Below are positions 46,308 through 57,754 of a stretch of DNA of 64,000 nucleotides, piece by piece. Both the position numbers and the translations under genes were made by a program. Origin of the DNA: DASSUW01 sp963844205 (lineage in GTDB: Bacteria; Actinomycetota; Thermoleophilia; Solirubrobacterales; Solirubrobacteraceae); assembly GCA_963844205.1 (NCBI GenBank), contig CAWJNK010000014.1, positions 1,736,001 through 1,800,000 on the forward strand, given 5' to 3'. How positions within the stretch are numbered: position 1 is the stretch's first letter; every line of letters begins with the position of its first letter. A model generated the notes under the pieces. It saw only the letters and a program-made list of their open reading frames with translations, was not told where the DNA came from and ran no database searches.

Positions 46308-47993
46308 TCAGGGGTCATCGTCGGCATTCAGAGTATTCCGCGCCTGTGCGCCCACGACCGCGGCCACCCCGGCGGCGATCGCACCGGCCGCCAGCCCGCG
46401 CGGCTCGGCGAGACCCGCGTTGGTCGCCACGGCCGCGGTGGCAGAGGCCAGTCCGGCGGCCCAGGCGGCGGCTCCGACGACGTCGAGCGCGAGCGAGCGG
46501 CCCCGGACCAGCCAGGGCAGCACGAGCGCGGCGGCCGCCCACAGCGGCGCGAGCAGGAGGGCGCCGGAGGTCGCGATCGCCTCGAGCACGTCGCCGGCGT
46601 CACCGGGCGCCGTCCCGAGCGCGAGGTCGCGGTCGAGCAGCGGCTCCGCGAGCAGCAGCCACCAGAGGCCCGCGGCGCCGAGCGCGGCACGAGTCCAGGC
46701 GCCCTGCGCGCGCCCCGCGACGGCGGGATACGCGCCGGCCAGCGTGGCAAGGCCGAGCGCCGGGGCGACGGCGGGCACCGACCACACGAGCCCGCGGCGG
46801 CGCAGGAGTAGCGGCGGCACGATTACGGCGGCGGCGACCAGCGCGGCGGCATCCGGCCACGGGCTCGCGAGCGCCGCGACACAGCCCGCGGCGGCGATCA
46901 GCCAGCCGACGCGAGGGAAGATCGCCACGAGTACGCAGGCCAGTGCCGCGCCGGTCACCGGCGCCACGACGAGATCGGCGGTCGCCGCGGCGTGGGCGGC
47001 GGCCGCGCCCGCGCCCTTGTCGGCGGCGGCCCACCCGGGCGGATCGGCGGCGGCGGCCAGCGCCAGCGCGGTCAGGCCGCCCGCGGCGAGCCCGGCGGCG
47101 AGGCGGCCGAGCAGCGGCGGCGACCGGGTCGCGCGCTCGAGCGGGTGCGGCGCGATCGTGCCGCCGTCGTCGGAGACCTCCGGCAGCGCGGCGGCCAGCG
47201 CATCCGCGAGCTCGTCGAGCGTGCCGCGGTCGTCGGCGGCGGGCAGGAGCGCGCGGTCGAGCGCCGCGCAGAGGTCGACCGGCACGTCGCGGCGGCGCGA
47301 GCGCAGCGGCGGGAGGACGGAGCCGACCAGCCGAGCGGTGGCGGCCGGGCTCCCGCCTCGCACCGGGTTCTCGCCCGCGAGCGCCTCGTACAGCACGAGC
47401 CCGAGCGAGTAGAGGTCGGCGCGCTCGTCGACGCGCTCGCCGGCGGCCTGCTCGGGCGCCATGTAGGCGAGCGTGCCGACCACGTCGCCGGTGCGCGTGA
47501 GCGGCTCGTCCCCCGCCAGGTGGGCGACGCCGAAGTCGGTCAGCTTCGCTCCCTCGCCCTCGTCCGGGACGATCACGTTCTGCGGCTTGACGTCGCGGTG
47601 GATCACGCCGCGCTCGTGGGCATGGGCGAGCGCGTCGGCGAGCGCGAGGCCCACACGCAGGACATCGCGGTCGCTCAGCGCTCCGTCCCGCTCGAGCGCG
47701 TCCAGCGTGCGCCCGCGCACGAGCTCGGAGACCAGGTACCGACCGTCGGGGTCGGCGCCCGCATCGAACACCGCCACGATCCCCGGGTGGTGGAGCCGCG
47801 CCGCCGCGAGCGCCTCGCGCTGCGCGCGCTCCGGCGCCGGACCGTGCGCGGGGATCAGCTTCAGCGCCACCGCCCGGTCGAGCCGCTCGTCGTGCGCCGC
47901 GTAGACGGTGCCGAAGCCACCGGAGCCGAGCCGCCGTCCGAGCCGGTAGCGCCCGGCGACGACGTGGCTCGGCGCGACCTCCGTGGCGTCCAT
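46308..47993 (-). CDS. Ser/Thr kinase with polytopic membrane C-terminus
   Basis: A 561-residue protein. The kinase domain (about 10-265) has GSGGFGTVY, VALKLI, HRDVKPQNVI, TDFGVAH and YMAPEQA. The second half is a series of roughly eight hydrophobic segments rich in Ala/Trp/Leu, instead of one helix plus a sensor. The ATG at 47993 has GAAGGGGG upstream; the frame before it is Arg/Pro-rich shadow. It takes the place PknA usually has. It lies 27 bp before fhaA. Confidence 0.9.
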   Translation of the reverse strand: MDATEVAPSHVVAGRYRLGRRLGSGGFGTVYAAHDERLDRAVALKLIPAHGPAPERAQREALAAARLHHPGIVAVFDAGADPDGRYLVSELVRGRTLDALERDGALSDRDVLRVGLALADALAHAHERGVIHRDVKPQNVIVPDEGEGAKLTDFGVAHLAGDEPLTRTGDVVGTLAYMAPEQAAGERVDERADLYSLGLVLYEALAGENPVRGGSPAATARLVGSVLPPLRSRRRDVPVDLCAALDRALLPAADDRGTLDELADALAAALPEVSDDGGTIAPHPLERATRSPPLLGRLAAGLAAGGLTALALAAAADPPGWAAADKGAGAAAAHAAATADLVVAPVTGAALACVLVAIFPRVGWLIAAAGCVAALASPWPDAAALVAAAVIVPPLLLRRRGLVWSVPAVAPALGLATLAGAYPAVAGRAQGAWTRAALGAAGLWWLLLAEPLLDRDLALGTAPGDAGDVLEAIATSGALLLAPLWAAAALVLPWLVRGRSLALDVVGAAAWAAGLASATAAVATNAGLAEPRGLAAGAIAAGVAAVVGAQARNTLNADDDP

Positions 47994-48175
47994 CCGAACC
48001 CCCTTCGACGGCCGCCCGCCGGGACCTTCCCGCCGAGCCGCCCGCCCTCGTGGGCCGCCTGCCACGGCCTTGGCGTGCGGTGCCGCCGGGCGTGTTGGTA
48101 TTACTGAGTCCCCTGTAAAGGGTCGACCTGGTGCGACGAGATGGCGTCGCACCGCGAGGAGACGAACTTCCAGCC

Positions 48176-49288
48176 TTGTCCTTCTTCGACGAGGACGACG
48201 AGCCCCGCCGGGCCACCAGGCCGCGCCGCGCGCGTCCGGCCGGCGGCGGTGTCGCCACAGCAGATTCCCAGACGCTCCTGATCCGCCGCGCGGTGGCGGG
48301 CATCGGCGTCGTGCTCGTGCTGCTGCTCCTGATCTTCTTCATCGACTCCTGCCGCGACAGCCAGCGCGAGAACGCGCTCAAGGACTACAACCGCCAGCTC
48401 TCGACGATCGCCGCCGAGTCTTCGCGCCAGGTCAGCGCCCCGTTCTTCCAGCTGCTGACGGAGGGCGCCGGCACCTCGCCGCAGGACCTGCAGACGCAGA
48501 TCTCGAGCTACCGGGTGCAGGCCGAGCAGCAGTACGAGCAGGCCAAGCGCCTCGACGTACCGGCCGACATGGAGGGCGCGCAGGAGTCGGCGCTGATCGC
48601 GCTCGAGTGGCGTCGCGACGGCCTCGACCGGATCGCGCAGGAGATCCGCCCGGCGCTCGGCGACGAGAGCGAGCAGGCGGACGCCGCGATCGAGCAGATC
48701 GCCGGGCAGATGCAGGCGTTCCTCGCCTCCGACGTCGCCTGGGACACCCGCGTGATCCCGTTCATCAACAACGCGTTCAACGAGTCCGAGATCGGCGGCC
48801 AGGAGATCAGCCGGTCCGTGTTCCTGCCCGATCTCGAGTGGCTGCAGCCGGAGACGATCGCGACCGTGCTCGACCAGCAGCTCACGAGCGGCGGCGGCAG
48901 CGGCGAGCCGACCGGGCCCGGCCTGCACGGCTCCGGGCTGGATTCGACCAACTACGGCGACGTGACGCTCCAGCCGGGCGTCAGCAACCAGCTCACGTAC
49001 GAGCCCAGCACCGGCTTCACGATCAACTTCACGAACCAGGGCGAGAACGACGAGTTCGACATCAAGGTCACGCTGCGGATCCAGGCGGAGGGCCAGGAAC
49101 CGATCACGACGTCGGAGACGATCCCGAAGGTCGCGGCCGGCCAGACCGGCACCGCCGAGCTGCCGCTCGAGAAGCAGCCGCCGCTCGACACCGCGGTGAC
49201 GATCCGGGTGAACGTCGCGCGCGTGCCGGGCGAGGAGAAGGTCGACAACAACAAGTCGGAGTACCCGGCGCTGTTCACGCGCGGCTGA
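48176..49288 (+). CDS. Membrane-anchored protein with CARDB-like C-terminus
   Basis: A 370-residue protein (TTG start) opening SFFDEDDEPRR, then Arg-rich sequence and a membrane helix (VAGIGVVLVLLLLIFFI). A helical outer region follows (LQTQISSYRVQAEQQYEQAK), and then a C-terminal beta domain with an alternating pattern like CARDB (VSNQLTYEPSTGFTINFTNQ in part, EYPALFTRG end). A GTG at 48131 is in frame, but the 15 intervening codons are mostly A/T-ending and unlike coding DNA here. Function unknown. Confidence 0.8.
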   Translation: MSFFDEDDEPRRATRPRRARPAGGGVATADSQTLLIRRAVAGIGVVLVLLLLIFFIDSCRDSQRENALKDYNRQLSTIAAESSRQVSAPFFQLLTEGAGTSPQDLQTQISSYRVQAEQQYEQAKRLDVPADMEGAQESALIALEWRRDGLDRIAQEIRPALGDESEQADAAIEQIAGQMQAFLASDVAWDTRVIPFINNAFNESEIGGQEISRSVFLPDLEWLQPETIATVLDQQLTSGGGSGEPTGPGLHGSGLDSTNYGDVTLQPGVSNQLTYEPSTGFTINFTNQGENDEFDIKVTLRIQAEGQEPITTSETIPKVAAGQTGTAELPLEKQPPLDTAVTIRVNVARVPGEEKVDNNKSEYPALFTRG

Positions 49289-49318
49289 TCGAACGCCGCT
49301 CGTAGACTCTTCGCCCCA

Positions 49319-49843
49319 GTGAACGACCTGACGGATCCTGCCGGCCTCGTCGCGCTGGGCGCGGGGGCGCTCTCGCTCGTGGCGCTCGTCCTCGCGCTCG
49401 TCCTGGCGGTCAAGCTCCGCCGCCTGCGCGGCGCACAGGAGGTGGTGCTCGGGCCGGGCGGCCGCGACGACCTCGTCGCCCACGCGAGCTCGCTGCAGGA
49501 CGCGTTCGAGACGCTCCACGGGCGGGTCGAGGAGGTCGCCGAGCGGCTCGACGCCCGGATGGAGGAGGCCGAGCAGCGGCTCGACGGGACGATCGCGCAC
49601 CGGGCGCTCGTGCGCTACGACGCCTACGGCGAGCTCTCCGGCCACCAGTCGATCTCGTTCGCGCTGCTCGACGCCGCGCACAACGGCGTGGTGCTCTCCT
49701 GCATCGCCCATCGCGACAACGCCCGCCTCTACGTCAAGCAGGTCTTCGACGGGCGCGGGGAGCACGAGCTGTCGCCCGAGGAGGACGAGGCGATCCGGCT
49801 CGCGCTCACCGACTCGGCGCCCCGCACCGTCACGCTCGACTGA
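49319..49843 (+). CDS. DUF4446 family protein
   Basis: A 174-residue protein with an N-terminal membrane helix (LVALVLALVLAVKLRRL), a short coiled coil (LHGRVEEVAERLDARMEEAE) and the conserved DUF4446 core (RYDAYGELSGHQSISFALLD, ARLYVKQV). The family is common in Gram-positives and of unknown function. GTG start; it overlaps pheA by one base. Confidence 0.9.
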   Translation: MNDLTDPAGLVALGAGALSLVALVLALVLAVKLRRLRGAQEVVLGPGGRDDLVAHASSLQDAFETLHGRVEEVAERLDARMEEAEQRLDGTIAHRALVRYDAYGELSGHQSISFALLDAAHNGVVLSCIAHRDNARLYVKQVFDGRGEHELSPEEDEAIRLALTDSAPRTVTLD

Positions 49844-50682
49844 TGCGGGTCGGCTACCTCGGGCCGGACGGGACCGTCAGCCACGAGGCGCTGCTCACGG
49901 CTCCGGGGTCCGATGCGTTCGAGCTCGCGCCGCTGCCGACGCTCCACGAGGCGGTGATCGCCGTTCACGACGGTGACGTCGATCGCGCGCTGGTCCCGAT
50001 CGAGAACTCGCTCGAGGGCTCGGTGAATCCGACGCTCGACGCCATCGCCTTCGAGACCGACGACGTGGTGATCGTCGGGGAGCTGCGCCACCCGGTTCAC
50101 CTGCACCTCGTCGCCTCCGGGCCGCTCGGCCTCGACGAGATCCGCCTGGTCGTCTCCCACCCGCAGGCGAGCGGCCAGTGCGCGCGGTTCCTGCGCGAGG
50201 CGCTGCCGGGCGTGCCGGTGATGGCGGCGCGCTCGACCGCGGACGCGGTGCGCCAGATCGCCGGCGGGTTCGAGTCCGGCGCCGCGGCGATCGGCACCCG
50301 CGGCGCCGCGGACCGGTACGGGTGCGCGGTGCTGCGAGAGGACGTCGAGGACGACCCGGGCAGCGAGACGCGCTTCGTCTGGATCGCGCGCGCCGGCGCC
50401 GAGCCGGAGGCGGGCGAGGGGCCCTTCAAGACCGCGCTCATGTTCTGGGGCGCCGGCTCCGCGGGCCCTGGCTGGCTGGTGCGGTGCCTGGCCGAGTTCG
50501 CGGAGCGGGACGTCAACCTCACGCGCATCGAATCGCGCCCCCGGCGGCAGCGGCTCGGCGAGTACATGTTCTTCGTCGACCTCGACGGGCACGCGGCCGA
50601 TCCGGCGGTGGCGGCCGCCGTCGACGGGCTGCGCGGGCACGCCGACGTGGTCCGCGTTCTCGGGTCGTTTCCAGCGGCGTGA
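49843..50682 (+). CDS. pheA: Prephenate dehydratase PheA
   Basis: A 279-residue enzyme converting prephenate to phenylpyruvate in phenylalanine synthesis. The PDT domain (about 1-180) has VGYLGPDGTVSHEA, VPIENSLEGSVN and the catalytic TRF motif (GSETRFVWI). A C-terminal ACT domain (about 195-279, with ESRPRRQRLGEYMFFVDL in part) mediates Phe inhibition. Confidence 0.96.
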   Translation: MRVGYLGPDGTVSHEALLTAPGSDAFELAPLPTLHEAVIAVHDGDVDRALVPIENSLEGSVNPTLDAIAFETDDVVIVGELRHPVHLHLVASGPLGLDEIRLVVSHPQASGQCARFLREALPGVPVMAARSTADAVRQIAGGFESGAAAIGTRGAADRYGCAVLREDVEDDPGSETRFVWIARAGAEPEAGEGPFKTALMFWGAGSAGPGWLVRCLAEFAERDVNLTRIESRPRRQRLGEYMFFVDLDGHAADPAVAAAVDGLRGHADVVRVLGSFPAA

Positions 50683-50685
50683 GCG

Positions 50686-50709
50686 GGGAATCGGCTGGCG
50701 CCGATTCCC
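50686..50709 (+). terminator. Terminator of pheA
   Basis: A perfect 10-bp stem, GGGAATCGGC / GCCGATTCCC, with loop TGGC, 3 bp after the pheA stop, followed by TTGCGG. Confidence 0.75.
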
Positions 50710-50740
50710 TTGCGGGTGGATCTGCGGTACTGGCTACACT
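50710..50740 (+). promoter_or_regulatory. Probable vegetative promoter of the HNH nuclease gene
   Basis: TTGCGG (50710-50715) and TACACT (50735-50740) with a 19-bp spacer. The predicted start near 50747 gives a leader of about 114 nt. Confidence 0.5.
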
Positions 50741-50746
50741 CCCGAT

Positions 50747-50860
50747 CAGATCCAGATGGGCTCACGGACTCCAGTACCACCACTGGGGTCCGTGCCGCGT
50801 GATGGTCACCGGCGGCACGGACCGAATACCGACGGCACTGGCCGTTGGTCTGGTGGTCGT
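50747..50860 (+). ncRNA. Structured leader before the HNH nuclease
   Basis: A 13-bp hairpin, CACGGACTCCAGT (50763-50775) with ACTGGGGTCCGTG (50782-50794, one wobble), is followed by GTGCCGC/GCGGCAC arms around GGTCACC, then a weaker CCGACGGC/GGCCGTTGG pairing. A reading frame from an ATG at 50756 crosses it, but its codons end in A/T far more than any gene here, so it is taken as untranslated. Function unknown; could be a cis-regulatory RNA. Confidence 0.5.
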
Positions 50861-51355
50861 GTGCTCGTGCTCAACGCGACGTACGAGCCGATCAACGTCT
50901 GCACCGTGCGCCGGGCGACGGTGCTCCTGCTCAAGGAGAAGGCCGAGGTCATCGAGATCGGGGCCACGGACCTGCACTGGGCGACCGGCTCGCTCCCGAA
51001 GCCGGTCGTCATCCGACTCGTCACCTACGTCCGCGTGCCGCGCGACAGCCACAAGCGCAAGATCACGCGCCGGGCGGTGTTCGCCCGCGACGGCTGGCAG
51101 TGCATGTACTGCGGCGCCAAGTCGTCGCTGACCGTCGACCACGTGATCCCGCGCTCGAAGGGCGGCGGCTCGGGCTGGGACAACATCGTCGCCTCCTGCG
51201 CGCCCTGCAACCGCCGCAAGGGCGACCGGTTGCCGCACCAGGTCAACATGCACCCGCGGATCAAGCCGCGGACGCCGTCGGCGCACATCTTCATCCAGCT
51301 CGCCTCGCCGACCATCCCGGCGACCTGGAGGCAGTACCTGCCGCAGGCGGCATAG
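50861..51355 (+). CDS. HNH endonuclease family protein
   Basis: A 164-residue protein starting VLVLNATYEPINV, the usual start of this stand-alone actinobacterial HNH family. The HNH motif is DGWQCMYCGAKSSLTVDHVIPRSKGG (in parts), then SCAPCNRRKG with the second Cys pair, giving a zinc-stabilised nuclease. GTG start. Role in the cell unknown; these genes are common and usually not part of mobile elements. Its last 28 bases, including the stop, are duplicated downstream. Confidence 0.88.
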   Translation: MLVLNATYEPINVCTVRRATVLLLKEKAEVIEIGATDLHWATGSLPKPVVIRLVTYVRVPRDSHKRKITRRAVFARDGWQCMYCGAKSSLTVDHVIPRSKGGGSGWDNIVASCAPCNRRKGDRLPHQVNMHPRIKPRTPSAHIFIQLASPTIPATWRQYLPQAA

Positions 51356-51409
51356 CCCTCGAATTCTCGAGGCAGTACCTGCCGCAGGCGGCATAGCCCC
51401 CGAATTCGG
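51328..51409 (+). repeat. 41-bp tandem duplication of the HNH gene's 3' end
   Basis: Units 51328-51368 and 51369-51409 differ at about three positions. Each contains GAGGCAGTACCTGCC, GCCGCAGGCGGC and the TAG stop. The first unit ends in a hairpin, CCTCGA-ATTC-TCGAGG (51357-51372), and the second in the palindrome CCCGAATTCGGG. The second copy is outside the gene. Confidence 0.85.
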
Positions 51410-51431
51410 GTTATTCGTCGCCGCGGCTTGG

Positions 51432-51479
51432 GGTATCCCGGGACGGGGCGCCGGCTGAGGATGCCGGCGAGGGAATACC
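51432..51479 (+). promoter_or_regulatory. Large hairpin upstream of the M48 pseudogene
   Basis: Inner arms CGCCGGC (51449-51455) and GCCGGCG (51463-51469) are perfect. Outer arms GGTATCCC (51432-51439) and GGGAATACC (51471-51479) pair with one bulge. It may be a leader structure of the former peptidase gene or a terminator of the HNH gene. Confidence 0.5.
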
Positions 51480-51492
51480 GGGGGTAACCGAG

Positions 51493-52342
51493 TTGAGAAG
51501 TTCGGGAGGACCGTCGCTCGCCTGGCGCATGGCGGCGGCCATCGCGCTGACCGTGGGCTTCTACACGCTCGCGGTCCTCATCGCGGCGGCCCTCCTCGCG
51601 ATCGCGATCCTCCCGTGGGCGCTCGGCGGCGCCGGCAACATCTGGCTCTCGCTGGGCTGCCTGGGCCTGGGGCTCACGATCCTCGTGGCGATCTTCCCGC
51701 GCCGGATCCGGTTCGAGCCGGTCGGCGTGCGCGTGACCGCGGCCGAGCAGCCCCGGCTCGTCAGCATGATCGGCGAAGAGGCGCGGGCCACGGGCGCCCG
51801 CGGGCCCGACGAGGTCTACGCGACGCTCGACGCGAACGCCAGCGTGATGCAGCGCCGCGACGGTGGGCGACCTGGCCGACATCGTGCGCGATCTCGGCCG
51901 CGTGATCGGCCGGCTCCAGCAGCGCGAGCCCGAGCTGACGGTGGAGGCGGCGCCGCACCTCGCGGCCGCGCTGCTCGCCGAGGCGCTGCTGGTCGCGCTC
52001 GTCCGGGATGGCTGGACGGTCGCGGCGGGGCTGGGCGAGCCCGTCTCCCTACGGCGGGGCGACGACTGCATCGAGCCCTACGCGGTGGTCTGGCAGCTCC
52101 GCGGCGACGACGTGGCCACCGCCGGCTGGAGACCGCGAGCGACCGAGCTCGGCATCGCCGCCCTCCGCCTCCACGACCCCGCGGCGAATCAACAGCCCGC
52201 CGCGAACCAGCACCCCGCCACGAACGACGACCGCGGCGCGAACGAGGGCGGAACGAACGGCCTCGAAGCGAACGAAGGCCCCGGGTCGACACCCGGGGCC
52301 TTCGCACAACTCGCTGGACGTGAGCCGCCAAGGGCTGTCTAG
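51493..52342 (+). pseudogene. M48-family metallopeptidase, internally deleted and frameshifted
   Basis: The first piece (51493 to about 51866, TTG start) has two membrane helices and reads like the start of an HtpX/M48 protein (AAEQPRLVSMIGEEARATGARGPDEVYATLDANASV, in parts). The coding frame then shifts and continues with GDLADIVRDLG and RDGWTVAAGLGEPVSLRRGD, resembling the C-terminal domain of long M48 proteins. The whole catalytic middle, with the HExxH zinc site, is gone. The tail carries degenerate hexapeptide repeats (AANQQP, AANQHP, ATNDDR). Confidence 0.7.
52274..52303 (+). terminator. Strong hairpin at the end of the M48 pseudogene
   Basis: Perfect 13-bp stem GAAGGCCCCGGGT / ACCCGGGGCCTTC with loop CGAC. 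It lies inside the last part of the shifted frame, suggesting that the original gene ended before it. Confidence 0.7.
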
Positions 52343-52547
52343 GCGGCCGGGGGGACCAACTCCGGCGCCGATGGCGGCGGTGTCACGGTGTGGATTCCGC
52401 TCCAGCGGGTCCAGCACCGGCTGCTAGCGGCCGGACACCTCCAGGGTCCCGCAATAACTGTCACTCAACTTCGGACCACCCCCTTTCTCTGGTCTCGCCA
52501 GAGTAGCGAACTGCGCGGACGAGCACGACTGTCCGCGTGGGGGGTTC
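52343..52547. other. Intergenic region between the pseudogene and gyrA
   Basis: No gene is supported. Two hairpins are visible, CTCTGG-TCTCG-CCAGAG (about 52487-52503) and CGCGGAC/GTCCGCG (52514-52520 with 52531-52537). The latter, 10 bp from the gyrA stop, may be its terminator, though no T run follows. Confidence 0.4.
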
Positions 52548-55177
<2,630 letters not shown>

Positions 55178-55178
<1 letters not shown>

Positions 55179-57592
55179 CACACGTCCAGGGTCGCGACGC
55201 GGGCGTTCTCTTCGATGAATTCACGGCGCGGTTCGACCTTGTCGCCCATCAGCATCGTGAACAGGCGGTCGGCGAGCGAGGCATCGTCCATCGTGACCTG
55301 CTGCAGCGTGCGCGTCGTCGGGTCCATCGTCGTCGCGTTGAGCTGGTCGGCGTTCATCTCGCCCAGGCCCTTGAAGCGCTGGAGCTTGACGCCCTTGGCC
55401 GCGACGTCCATGACCTTGCGGCGCAGGTCCTCGAACGACAGCGCGTCCTCGGTCTCGTCGCCCAGCCGGACCGAGAACGGCGGCGTGCCGGCCATGCTCA
55501 CCAGCTCGGCGTGCACGCGCGAGAGCTGGAGGTACTCGTTGGCCTCGAACAGCGACCGCCGCAGGCGATGGGTGCGCGCGAGGTTCGTCCGGCGCTCGAC
55601 GGCCTTCACCTCGATCTGACCGTCGTTGGACGACACGAGCTCGGTGGTGTAGGGCTCGGCCTCCGGGTCCGCCCGCCCGACCAGCTCGAGCAGCTGCTCG
55701 GCCGTCGTCACCTGCTCGTCGAGGATCTGCGACTCCTCGAGGAACTGCACGACCTCGTGGCCATGGTCGGCCCGCAGAGCGCTGGCCCAGCCCTCGTACT
55801 GCTTGAGCAGACGCGAGTAGCGCTGCCAGCGGGTGTCGGTGAGCTTGAACGCCTGCCCGTCGGCGTCGGTGATCTCGAACTTCTCGAGCTTGTCGCCGAG
55901 CAGCGTCTCCTCGAGCTCGGACTCCTTCTCGATGTAGCGCTCGCGCTTGCCCTGCGTGAGCTTGTAGAGCGGCGGCTTGGCGATGTAGACGTAGCCGGCC
56001 TCGACCAGCGCCTGCATCTCGCGGAACAGCAGCGTGAGGATCAGCGTGCGGATGTGGGCGCCGTCGACGTCGGCGTCCGTCATCAGGATGATCTTGTGGT
56101 ACCGGGCCTTCTCGATGTCGAACTCGTCGCGCACCCCGGTGCCGAGCGCCGTGATCAGCGCCTGGATCTCCTGGTTCTGGAGCACCTTGTCGATCCGCGC
56201 CTTCTCGACGTTGAGGATCTTGCCGCGCAGTGGCAGGACGGCCTGGGTGGCGCGGTCGCGGCCCTGCTTGGCCGAGCCGCCCGCCGAGTCGCCCTCCACG
56301 ATGAACAGCTCGGTGAGCGAGGCGTCCTTGACCGTGCAGTCGGCGAGCTTGCCGGGCAGCCCCATGCCGCCCATGGCGGACTTCCGCGTGGCGTCGCGCG
56401 CCTTGCGCGCGGCCGCGCGGGCCTGGGCGGCGGCGACGGCCTTGCGGATGATGTCGCCGGCCTCCTTGGGGTTCTCCTCCAGGAACTCGGCGAGCCGGGC
56501 GTTGACGACCGAGGCGACGAAGCCCTCCATGCCCGGGTTGCCGAGCTTCGTCTTCGTCTGGCCCTCGAACTGCGGGTCGGTGAGCTTGGCCGAGATGACG
56601 GCGGTCAGGCCCTCGCGGACGTCCTCCCCCGCGAGGTTCTCGTCCTTCTCCTTGAGCTGGCCCTTCTCGCGCGCGTAGCGGTTGAGCGTGCGCGTGAGCG
56701 CGGAGCGGAAGCCGGAGAGGTGCGAGCCGCCCTCGTGGGTGTTGATGTTGTTGGCGAACGAGAAGACCGACTCCTGGTAGGAGGAGTTCCACTGCAGGGC
56801 GACCTCGACGGCGCCTTCGTTGGACTCCCCGCTGAAGAAGACGACCTTCTTGTGGATCGGGTCCTTGTTCTCGTTCAGGAACAGGACGAAGTCCTCGATC
56901 CCGCCCTCGTACTGGAACTCGGCCCGCCGCTCGTCGCCGCGCTCGTCCTCGATCGAGATCCGCAGGCCGCGCGTGAGGAACGCGGTCTCGCGCAGGCGCT
57001 GCTCGAGCGTCGCGAAGTCGAAGTCCAGTGACTCGAAGACCTCGGCGTCTGGCAGGAAGGTGATCGTGGTGCCGGTGTCCTTCGTCGGCGCGCCCTTCTC
57101 GAGCTGGCCCTGCGGGACGCCGCGGACGTAGTCCTGCGTCCAGATGAAGCCGTCGCGCCGGACCTCGACGTGCAGCTTCTCGGACAGGGCGTTGACGACC
57201 GAGACGCCGACGCCGTGGAGGCCGCCGGACACCTTGTAACCCCCGCCGTCGCCGAACTTGCCGCCGGCGTGCAGGACGGTGAGCACGACCTCGACGGCCG
57301 GCTTGCCCTCCTTCTCCATGACGGCCACGGGGATGCCGCGCCCGTCGTCGATCACCGTGATCGAGTTGTCCGGGTGGATGGCCACCGACACCGCGTCGCA
57401 GTGCCCGGCGATCGCCTCGTCGACGGAGTTGTCCACCACCTCGTAGACGAGGTGGTGCAGACCGCGCACACCCGTTGAGCCGATGTACATGCCCGGCCGC
57501 TTGCGCACCGCCTCGAGGCCCTCGAGGACGGTGATGTCCTGGGCGTCGTAGCCGGTTCGCTGCTGCTGGGTGTCGCCGTCTTTGGAAGCCAC
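55178..57592 (-). CDS. gyrB: DNA gyrase subunit B
   Basis: An 804-residue ATPase subunit. The GHKL ATPase motifs are EVVDNSVDEAIAGHCD and DDGRGIPV, the transducer region follows, and the Toprim domain has FIVEGDSAGGSAKQGRDR, PLRGKILNVEKAR and MTDADVDGAHI. The GTG at 57592 has AAAGG at good spacing. A strong hairpin lies in its leader. Confidence 0.98.
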
Positions 57593-57616
57593 GTTGCCTT
57601 TCGTCTCACACAAGCG

Positions 57617-57657
57617 ACGCCCCGGCGGGAGGACCGAGTCCCCCAGGGCCGGGGCGT
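57617..57657 (-). promoter_or_regulatory. Hairpin in the gyrB leader
   Basis: Perfect 10-bp outer arms ACGCCCCGGC (57648-57657 on the minus strand) and GCCGGGGCGT (57617-57626), with an inner GGGGGAC-TCG-GTCCTCC stem (one wobble). It lies about 25 bp before the gyrB GTG and downstream of a -10-like TAGAAT (57676-57681). It may attenuate gyrBA expression. Confidence 0.5.
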
Positions 57658-57675
57658 GGCCGTTTCGTGGTCAAC

Positions 57676-57681
57676 ATTCTA
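57676..57681 (-). promoter_or_regulatory. Probable -10 element of the gyrBA promoter
   Basis: TAGAAT on the minus strand in the 160-bp gap between dciA and gyrB. No clear -35 hexamer is at 16-18 bp. The flanking DNA also holds T-rich stretches after the dciA stop. Confidence 0.4.
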
Positions 57682-57754
57682 GCAGGCAGGGCCTCGGGAA
57701 CGCCCGGCTGGAGTGTTACAAAAGTGCTGCAAAACCGCATAAAAACGGGTCGTG

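Noticed and set aside
50756..50860. HNH protein starting at the ATG at 50756
   Set aside because: The 35 codons use A/T third positions far more than genes here and form strong hairpins; family similarity begins at the GTG at 50861.
50747..51355. HEARO/IscB-type RNA associated with an HNH nuclease
   Set aside because: The protein is a short stand-alone HNH enzyme without RuvC or other IscB parts, and the leader does not show a long HEARO-like structure.
52343..52547. tRNA genes next to gyrA
   Set aside because: No cloverleaf, GGTTCGAATC-type T arm or CCA end could be found in this stretch.
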